Assembly (NCBI GenBank): GCA_025350325.1
Contig: JANXYB010000109.1
Location: 1-64,000, forward strand
Length of the DNA stretch: 64,000 bases
Source of the DNA: Acidobacteriaceae bacterium
GTDB lineage: Bacteria > Acidobacteriota > Terriglobia > Terriglobales > Acidobacteriaceae
Reading direction: 5' to 3'
This document shows, one piece after another, positions 43,225 through 50,600 of the stretch. Under the pieces are notes generated by a model. It worked only from the letters and a program-made list of their open reading frames with translations, did not search any database and had not been told where the DNA came from. The position numbers and the translations under genes were made by a program. Numbering within the stretch: the stretch's first letter is position 1; every line of letters starts with the position of its first letter.

Positions 43225-43926
43225 ATGGATCATAGCGAAGCGGTTGAACAAATGGCTACCGAAAGATATCTGCTCGATGATATGACGCCCGAACTCCGCG
43301 AGGCATTCGAAGAGCACTTGTTCGATTGCCCGGAGTGCGCCCTCGATTTGCGCGCTGGAGCCTCGTTTGTAGATGAGGCGAAGAAACAGCTTCCTCAGCT
43401 TACGACCCAGCCTGCGATTCCGGGTACGCCAGCTCACGCCAAGCCGTCCGCCAAAAAGCGAGATTGGTTTGCCTGGTTGCAGCCGGCTTTTTCGGTCCCT
43501 GCGTTTGCCCTTTTGCTACTTTTCACTGGCTATCAAAACTTCGCCACCATCCCTGCGATGCGGCTGGCAGCGAGCCAGCCCCGCCTGCTGCCCTGGGTTT
43601 CTTTCCATGCTGGAACCCGTGGCGCTGCACACATACCCGTGCTCGCAGATCCGAAACAAGGCGCGGTGCTCGTGATCGACCTGCCTCAGAATTCGACGTT
43701 TACGTCCTATGCATTCGAATTGTACGATCCGCAAGGCAAGAGATTTTGGACTAACACCATCGCCGCTTCCAAGGAGACGAGCGGGGGAGAAAAATCCAAC
43801 TCTTTATTGATTCCGGGGTCGGGATTGCAGCAGGGTTCTTATACACTCGCCATATCCGGAGTCAGCTCAGACGGCGGACGTACCGAGATTGACCGGCATG
43901 TCTTTGACATTCACTTCGACGAGTGA
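43225..43926 (+). CDS. Membrane-bound zinc-finger anti-sigma factor
   Basis: A 233-aa protein. The N-terminal part MDHSEAVEQMATERYLLDDM, AFEEHLFDCPECALDL carries the His-x3-Cys-x2-Cys zinc motif of the ZAS fold that clamps ECF sigma factors. A Pro-rich linker leads to one TM helix (about 85-105: AFSVPAFALLLLFTGY). The periplasmic domain of about 125 residues is beta-rich (VLVIDLPQNSTFTSYAFELYD, SLLIPGSGLQQGSYTL). ATG 43225 matches the family's usual start and has GAGGGG upstream; an earlier ATG (43150) overlaps the sigma gene by 17 bases. Its release from sigma probably needs proteolysis or a ligand; a candidate protease gene is two genes downstream. Confidence 0.85.
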   Translation: MDHSEAVEQMATERYLLDDMTPELREAFEEHLFDCPECALDLRAGASFVDEAKKQLPQLTTQPAIPGTPAHAKPSAKKRDWFAWLQPAFSVPAFALLLLFTGYQNFATIPAMRLAASQPRLLPWVSFHAGTRGAAHIPVLADPKQGAVLVIDLPQNSTFTSYAFELYDPQGKRFWTNTIAASKETSGGEKSNSLLIPGSGLQQGSYTLAISGVSSDGGRTEIDRHVFDIHFDE

Positions 43927-43953
43927 GCCCCAGACAGCTTAGAAAGTAGACAC

Positions 43954-44799
43954 ATGGCAGACGAATCAAACAGAGAACATTGGTACCATGCCGAGGCGAC
44001 TGTCCTTGAAGGACATTTACGACTGCCCCTTGAGGCAGTGATCAAACCTCAAGCCTTTGCGAAGCTACGCGAGCGGGGCGGATACCTATCCCAACATGAT
44101 CAGGGCTATCGACTCGAGGGGATCCTCTCGTATCGCTCCGCATATACGCAAGTTGCGGGCAATCGCGATCTAAAGCCCGATCACGGATGGACCACCCTGG
44201 CCACATCGGTGGTCGAAAAACTGAATGTGCTTGACGTTGTTACCGCCGATCGCATCGTGTCGCAGGTGTCGATCGAGCATCCGCTTTCAGGTTACGTGCC
44301 GGCAATCACCTTTCTCGGCACACGCTTTGAAAACCTGCGCATCGCCGGGCATCCGGTCAGGCTGGACCTGGACCTGAATATTGCTGGAGGCAAACCGCAG
44401 AACGATATGCACTACTCGAGCGATCGCGATTTTATGCATCGAGTCACAACCCAACACGAGCGTATGCGCTCGTATCCCGATCTTCCAGTTGACCTTTTGA
44501 AGCGATACAATCAACTTCCTACTAAAGAGGACAACCTGGAGTCGATCGAATGCTCACTGGTCAACCAAGCGGATGGTTCCTTCCCTGGACGATCCTTTGG
44601 CCACGTGATCGACGTTCCGCACTTTGGCAAGATTTATCTGGCGACCTTGGACATCGATCAAGAGGACTTCCACCTGGACACTGGCATACCCAAGCAGACC
44701 CTGATCAGTCTGACCATGATTCGACTCGAAATGGGATGTCTCGCCGACGGAACGCTCCGCATCTGCCAGTCGATCGTCAACGGACGCACCAGGCCGTAG
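43954..44799 (+). CDS. Unknown 281-aa protein in the sigma/CHAT cluster
   Basis: I do not recognise this protein. It has no signal peptide or TM helix, and is rich in beta-strand patterns: HAEATVLEGHLRLPLEA, RLEGILSYRSAYTQVAGNRD, LNVLDVVTADRIVSQVSIEH, FLGTRFENLRIAGHPVRLDL. The VVTADRI...FENLRIAG part is loosely like a strand pattern in secreted choice-of-anchor proteins, but this is not enough for an assignment. It begins 28 bases after the anti-sigma stop and its end overlaps the CHAT gene by 64 bases, so it is part of the same transcription unit. It could be a partner or substrate of the CHAT protein (inference). Confidence 0.75.
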   Translation: MADESNREHWYHAEATVLEGHLRLPLEAVIKPQAFAKLRERGGYLSQHDQGYRLEGILSYRSAYTQVAGNRDLKPDHGWTTLATSVVEKLNVLDVVTADRIVSQVSIEHPLSGYVPAITFLGTRFENLRIAGHPVRLDLDLNIAGGKPQNDMHYSSDRDFMHRVTTQHERMRSYPDLPVDLLKRYNQLPTKEDNLESIECSLVNQADGSFPGRSFGHVIDVPHFGKIYLATLDIDQEDFHLDTGIPKQTLISLTMIRLEMGCLADGTLRICQSIVNGRTRP

Positions 44800-47249
44800 T
44801 TTGGCTCCTTCTTCTGTTTGCGCTGTCGGTACCGCTTACCTGTAATCGCGGTCTTTCAGCAGAGGCCGAAGTGGAGCGCGTCAGGGTGCTGTTTCAACAC
44901 GGAGAGCTCGCGCAGAGCCAGGAATTAGCGGCGCGATGTGCACGCAGATTTCAAAATATCAACCCATACTGGTCATCGAGATTGAGGGTTCTCTCGGCCG
45001 AATCGGCGGCATGGCGTGGGCTCGATTCAGAAGTACTTGAGGCGCTCACGTCTCGACCTGCTGCGCCGCTAAGTCCTGACATTGAGATACAGCGGTTGTC
45101 TCTTCTCGGGTCGGCGCACGCTCACCTGCACCAATTCGACGAGACGCGGCGTGAGTTCGCGCAAGCTGAGAAGTTGTGTTCAGACAATCACGTTAGAATT
45201 TGCGGGGAGTTGTGGCGCGCCCAAGCTGGTTTCGCGATCCAGCGTGGTCGATTTCAAGAAGCCTACCAACTCTACGCGCGCAGTCTGCTCACCGCACGAA
45301 GTTTTGGAAGCCATTGGGACGAATCTGTAGCAATGACGAATCTCGGTGTTGCGTGCCTACTCCAAGAACGATTTGACGAGGCTATTGACTGGTCACATGC
45401 CGCAAGCAAACTCGCAAGCACCCTGGGTGCGAATGACCTGCTGCTCAACGACGACGGCAATCTGGGCTGGGCGTTTTACAAACTAGGTGACCGTGAGCAG
45501 GCACTGGATATGTTCACGCAAGCTGAGAAGCGCTCAATCGCGCTTGGTGACTCGGGCGGCGCAATCACGTGGTTGACCACTGCCGGTTATGTTTACCAGG
45601 ATGACAAGGATCTGAACCGCGCCGCTCAATCGTATCTGCAAGCACTTACGCTGGCGAGGCAAATCAATAGTAAGGAAGACATAGTCAATTCTCTTGAATC
45701 GCTCATCCACGTTTCGATCGAGAGCGGCAAGCTGGATCAGGCGTCAACTTACCTGCAGCAAATTGACCCTTTGATCAGCGCCAACCAAAATCCACTGGAT
45801 ACGCTCGATGTAAACCTTGCGCGCGGTAAAGTCGCTGTGCTGCAGCGCCACGATCGACAGGCTCAAGCGCTATTGATCTCAGTTGAGAACGATCAGCAAA
45901 GCCAGACTTCCATGCGGTTCGGAGCTCAACATGCATTAGCTCGCTTATATGCATTACAAGGAAACTTGAGCGCCGCCGATCGCATGTATCAGACCGCACT
46001 TGGGACCTTTGAATCGCAGCGTGCGCTGCTCAAGAATGAGGATTCCAAACTCCCTTTTCTTTTGAATGCCACGCCTGTCTACGACGATTACATTTCGTTC
46101 CTCATAACCCAGCATAAGTCAGACCAGGCCCTCGCCGTGGCTGACCAGAGCCGCGCCCGAACATTGGCGCAAGGCCTGGGCCTCGAAAATAAATTGATCG
46201 CCGCTTCTATGCATCCAGAACAGATTGCAAAGAAGTCAGGTGCGACGCTCCTCTTCTATTGGCTCGGCGCGAAGCAATCGTATCTATGGGCAATCACGCG
46301 ACACGAGACCTCGCTCTTCCTGCTGCCCCCAGAGCGAGACATCACTCCACTGGTTGAGCGATATCGTAAGGCTCTGCTTGGACCAGACGATGCGATCGAT
46401 GAACCCAATGAAGATGGCGAGGCGCTGTATCGCATCCTGGTCGAACCCGCAAAGCATCTCATTGCTGCCGACTCACCGGTAGTGATCCTGACCGATGGCG
46501 CACTCAGCCAAATCAATTTCGAGACACTGGTGGTGCCCGATTCGCATCCCCATTACTGGATTGAAGACGTCACGCTAACTTCCGCGCCCTCGCTCGCGAT
46601 GCTTGGATCGTCGTCTTCACTCGAGCAACTCGGGAAAAAATTGCTCCTGCTCGGCAATGCTGTATCCCCGAGCCAGGACTATCCAGAATTGCCCATGGCA
46701 CGGCTTGAAATGCAAGAGATTGCGAAGCATTTCACGGCCGGAAATGGAACCGTATTCGCTCGGCAACAGGCAAACTCAATCGCCTATCTAACCAGCGCGC
46801 CGCAACAATATACATACATTCATTTTGTCGCTCATGGAGTTTCAAGCCGCAGCGATCCGCTGGACTCAGCCATCATCCTTTCGCGAACCAACAGCACAGA
46901 AGAATCATTCAAGCTATATGCTCGCGAAATCATCAAACACCCCATCCATGCTCGCCTCGTCACGATTTCCACATGTTATGGCAACGGCACTCGCTCCTAC
47001 GCGGGCGAAGGGCTCGTAGGTTTGTCGTGGGCCTTTCTCCGGGCCGGCGCGCACAATGTTATTGGTGCGCTGTGGGAGGCAAGCGACCAATCCACTCCTC
47101 GCCTCATGGACGCACTCTATCAGGGTCTTCACGACGGATTGCCACCTTCTGTAGCGCTTCGCCAAGCGAAACTTTCACTTCTACATTCGCAGGTGAACTT
47201 CCGCAAACCATTCTTCTGGGCTCCGTTTCAGCTCTACACCGGACTTTGA
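44736..47249 (+). CDS. Exported TPR-CHAT protein (caspase-like peptidase)
   Basis: An 837-aa protein. A signal peptide or anchor (VVWLLLLFALSVPLTCN) is followed by TPR repeats from about 40 to 430 (GNLGWAFYKLGDREQALDMFTQAEK, QSYLQALTLARQINSKEDIV). The CHAT domain runs about 510-837: residues YIHFVAHGVSS with His700 and VTISTCYGNG with Cys747 form the caspase-type dyad, and GEGLVGLSWAFLRAGAHNVIGALWEASDQST is the conserved C-terminal block. The dyad is intact. Start ATG 44736 lies inside the preceding gene; the frame opens at 44550, but that part is out of phase with real sequence. CHAT proteins are proteases in several defence and death systems. Confidence 0.88.
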   Translation: MSRRRNAPHLPVDRQRTHQAVVWLLLLFALSVPLTCNRGLSAEAEVERVRVLFQHGELAQSQELAARCARRFQNINPYWSSRLRVLSAESAAWRGLDSEVLEALTSRPAAPLSPDIEIQRLSLLGSAHAHLHQFDETRREFAQAEKLCSDNHVRICGELWRAQAGFAIQRGRFQEAYQLYARSLLTARSFGSHWDESVAMTNLGVACLLQERFDEAIDWSHAASKLASTLGANDLLLNDDGNLGWAFYKLGDREQALDMFTQAEKRSIALGDSGGAITWLTTAGYVYQDDKDLNRAAQSYLQALTLARQINSKEDIVNSLESLIHVSIESGKLDQASTYLQQIDPLISANQNPLDTLDVNLARGKVAVLQRHDRQAQALLISVENDQQSQTSMRFGAQHALARLYALQGNLSAADRMYQTALGTFESQRALLKNEDSKLPFLLNATPVYDDYISFLITQHKSDQALAVADQSRARTLAQGLGLENKLIAASMHPEQIAKKSGATLLFYWLGAKQSYLWAITRHETSLFLLPPERDITPLVERYRKALLGPDDAIDEPNEDGEALYRILVEPAKHLIAADSPVVILTDGALSQINFETLVVPDSHPHYWIEDVTLTSAPSLAMLGSSSSLEQLGKKLLLLGNAVSPSQDYPELPMARLEMQEIAKHFTAGNGTVFARQQANSIAYLTSAPQQYTYIHFVAHGVSSRSDPLDSAIILSRTNSTEESFKLYAREIIKHPIHARLVTISTCYGNGTRSYAGEGLVGLSWAFLRAGAHNVIGALWEASDQSTPRLMDALYQGLHDGLPPSVALRQAKLSLLHSQVNFRKPFFWAPFQLYTGL

Positions 47250-47665
47250 TTTGTTCCCCACCTTAATCCTGCGCGGTGGAGCCACGTTTGAAGACACGTT
47301 CGGATCGGAAGCCAAATCATGTTGACTCCAAGCCCTCCGTTGGTACGCTCGATGGAAATCAATTTTAGTACCCAATCTTTTTGGTTACCTTTTCCCTTTT
47401 TTGCTTTAGATTGGACAGAGAAATCCATATTAAAGATAAATTGCAGCCCAACGGCAGACAGATTAACAAATTAAACACAATATTATGAATAATTTAGAAC
47501 AGATGAACTAATGTAACCGCGTAGTGGTGTCTTTGGTGCACAGCCGTGTACCAACTAGGTTACTATCAATCCACTTCTTCTTTTACTTCCAAGCGCGCCA
47601 GTCCCGGTCCAGGGGCAAATTTGCCTTCGGGAAAGCCATGCGCATTTTTGCTGAGGTATCGCCGA
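47250..47665. other. AT-rich intergenic region before the giant lipoprotein
   Basis: About 415 bases. From about 47,380 to 47,545 the sequence is much more AT-rich than its surroundings, with runs such as AATATTATGAATAATTTAG. Probable promoter zone of the downstream gene, but no box can be fixed. Short frames here are not supported. Confidence 0.45.
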
Positions 47666-50600
47666 ATGCACACATTTGTGTTCCGCACTCTTTTAAATCA
47701 GGGCCCTAAGGCGTTTAACCATCGCTGTACTGGCCTTTTTGCTTCACTTGTCTTGAGCTTGGTTTTCTCGGGTTGCGGCGGTACAAGAGTCAATACAACG
47801 ATTGGCGGAGCCGTCACCCCATCCTCCAACGCAGTCGCGTTCGGCGCAGTGGAGATTGGTCAATCCGCTAGCAGCAACATCACCCTGGCTAATCAGAGCG
47901 CAGGCCCGGTCGAAATCTCAAAACTTGACCTGAGTGGAAACTTCTTTTCTTTTTCAGAGAACAGCAATCTCCCCATTACGCTGGGAGCCGGAAGCACGCT
48001 CTCGTTGAACGTAAAGTTCGTCCCAACCGCGGAAGGCACTTCCACCGGGTCGGTGTCCATCGCCAGCAATTCGCCGACTTCCCCCCAAACTCTCATCAGC
48101 TTGACCGGTACTGGTACCATCAAAAATCTCGCATCCGTAAGTTCGTTGTCCTGCAGCAGCGTATCCGTTGCCGGGCCGGCGACCGATGCCTGCACAATAA
48201 CCCTGAGCACGAACGCGCCCTACTCCGGGTTTCCCGTGAACTTGTCGAGCAGCGATGCAGCCGTCTCGGTGCCGCCCACCGTGACCGTGTTAGCCAACAA
48301 CTCCACCGGTACATTTACGGCAACGGTTTCTGCTACCGGAACCGCCCGGCCGGCGACTCTCACCGCAAGCGCAGCAGGCATTTCCAAGACTTTCGGCTTG
48401 CAGTTGGTGGCCGCAAATTCGCCTATCTTAAGCTTCGCTCCCGATCTGGCTTTTGGAAATGTGGTTGTGAATACCCCGACCACGAAATCATTTCTTGTGA
48501 CCTCGGCAGGCACCGTGCCCGTTACGATCAGCAGAGCGTCGGCGACGGGAAGCGGCTTCTCATTTAGCGCGGCAACCCTGACGAGCACCGCCTTCTCAAT
48601 GGCAGGCGCCACATTCCCGATGACCTTACGCCCAGGTCAGTCGGCTTCCGTCACAGTTCAATTCGATCCGACGGCGGCGGGCAGCGTTACCGGAAAACTG
48701 GCAATTGCAACGGACTCGTCTATCAGCCCGAATGCAATCGTAAGTTTGAGTGGAACTGGAGTCACATCCGACAATCCGAACAACACGGGAGTGAGCGCTC
48801 TGTCGTGCGACCATGCTTCGCTGACGGGATCAGGCACAGATGCCTGCACGGTAACCCTTACCAGCAACGCGCCTAGCGGCGGCTTGGTTGTGAATATGTC
48901 GAGCAACGGTTCCGAAGTGACGGTGCCGCTCACGGTAACAGTTCCAGAAAAGGCGAGCAGTATTGGATTCATTGCGAATGCTGCGGCGGTCACTGCGAAC
49001 AAGTCCATAACACTCACGGCCAGCGCCGACAAGACTTCGAAGACCTTCTCACTCGAACTGAATGCCACAACGCCTGTGCTGAGCTTGAGTTCAACCAGCC
49101 TGGCCTTCGGCAGCACCACAGTTAACGCACCGGCAACCAAGGGCCTGACATTGACCTCGACGGGGAATGCATCCGTTACGATCAGCGCGGCTACACTCAG
49201 CGGAACGGGCTTCACAATGTCGGGTGCAACCTTCCCGATAACCTTGAGCCCCAATCAATCTGCAGAGCTCACCGTCAAGTTCGACCCGGTCACTGCTGGA
49301 GCGACTACCGGGCAGGTGACGGTAATCAGCAATTCACACGTGAACCCCACTATGAACGTGGGCCTCAGCGGAACAGGAACCACACCAAACACTGCTGCGC
49401 TCAACGATCTCACTTGCGCCAACACTTCCTTGACTGGCGCGGGCACTGATTCATGTACGGTGACACTCAGTGCGCCGGCACCGTCGACCGGAATGAATGT
49501 GCACCTCTCGAGCAGCAATGCGGTCATCGCATTGCCAGCCAATGTAGTCATCCCCGCAAACGCTTCGAGCATAGGTTTCACCGTCAATGTGGCACAGGTA
49601 AACACACCGCAATCGGTCATGCTCACAGCCACCGCCGGCAGCGCGGCCAAGACTCTCGCGCTGCAACTGAATGCCGTCTCACCGACCATCACAATCAGTA
49701 CGAACAGTCTCGCGTTTGGGAGCGTTGCGTTGAATACGGCAGCGACCAAGACAGTGATCGTGAGTTCAACTGGAAATGGTCCCCTTACCATCAATTCCGC
49801 GAACGCGACGGGTACAGGATTTACTGTCTCAGGCGCATCCTTCCCTGTAACATTGACTCCGAATCAGGCTGTAGAGTTGACCGTTCAATTCGTACCGGCC
49901 GGGTCGGGAGTTGCGACGGGAATGCTGATCATCAACAGCAACTCCGCGACTAGCCCGACTAGTACAGTTGGTCTCAGCGGCACTGGAACCATTAATACGG
50001 CACTTACAGCGCTCGCCTGCACCACTTCGACTTTTACCGCGACAGGCACCGATGCATGCACGGTAACACTCACCGCACCCGCGTCAACCGGCGGATTCAA
50101 TGTCAGGCTGTCGAGCAGTAATGCGGCTGTCAATGTTCCCAGTTCCGTGACGGTTCCGGCAAACGCAAATAGTGCTGGATTTTCCGCGACCGTTTCCTCA
50201 GTGGCGACCGCACAAACGGCAAACATTACCGCCAGTGCAGGCAGTAATTCGCAAGTACTAGCGCTCCAGTTGAATGCAGCAACCCCGGCGCTCACCGTCA
50301 CCAGTTCGAGCGTTGCATTCGGCAATATCGCGGTGAACGCGTCGACAAACAAGTCGGTGACGCTCACCTCGACTGGCACGGTGCCTGTGACCCTTAACTC
50401 AGCATCCATTTCCGGTGCGGGCTTCACAGTATCGGGAGCAACATTCCCGTTGACCCTAAACCCGTCGCAGGCCGTATCGTTAACAATTCAATTCGCCCCG
50501 ACGGTTTCAGGCTCCGCGACTGGAAGCCTGCTCATCAACAGCAATTCCTCAACCGGCCCCACCGCCGCCGTCGCCCTCAGCGGCACGGGAACTATAACCG

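Noticed and set aside
42570-47249. Type III-E CRISPR-Cas remnant, because of the TPR-CHAT and sigma genes
   Set aside because: No Cas7-11, adaptation genes or repeat array anywhere in the window; only an architectural analogy can be made.
47546-47665. Forty-residue extension of the giant lipoprotein from GTG 47546
   Set aside because: It puts a long Ser/Pro-rich stretch before the signal peptide; ATG 47666 gives a proper lipoprotein signal.
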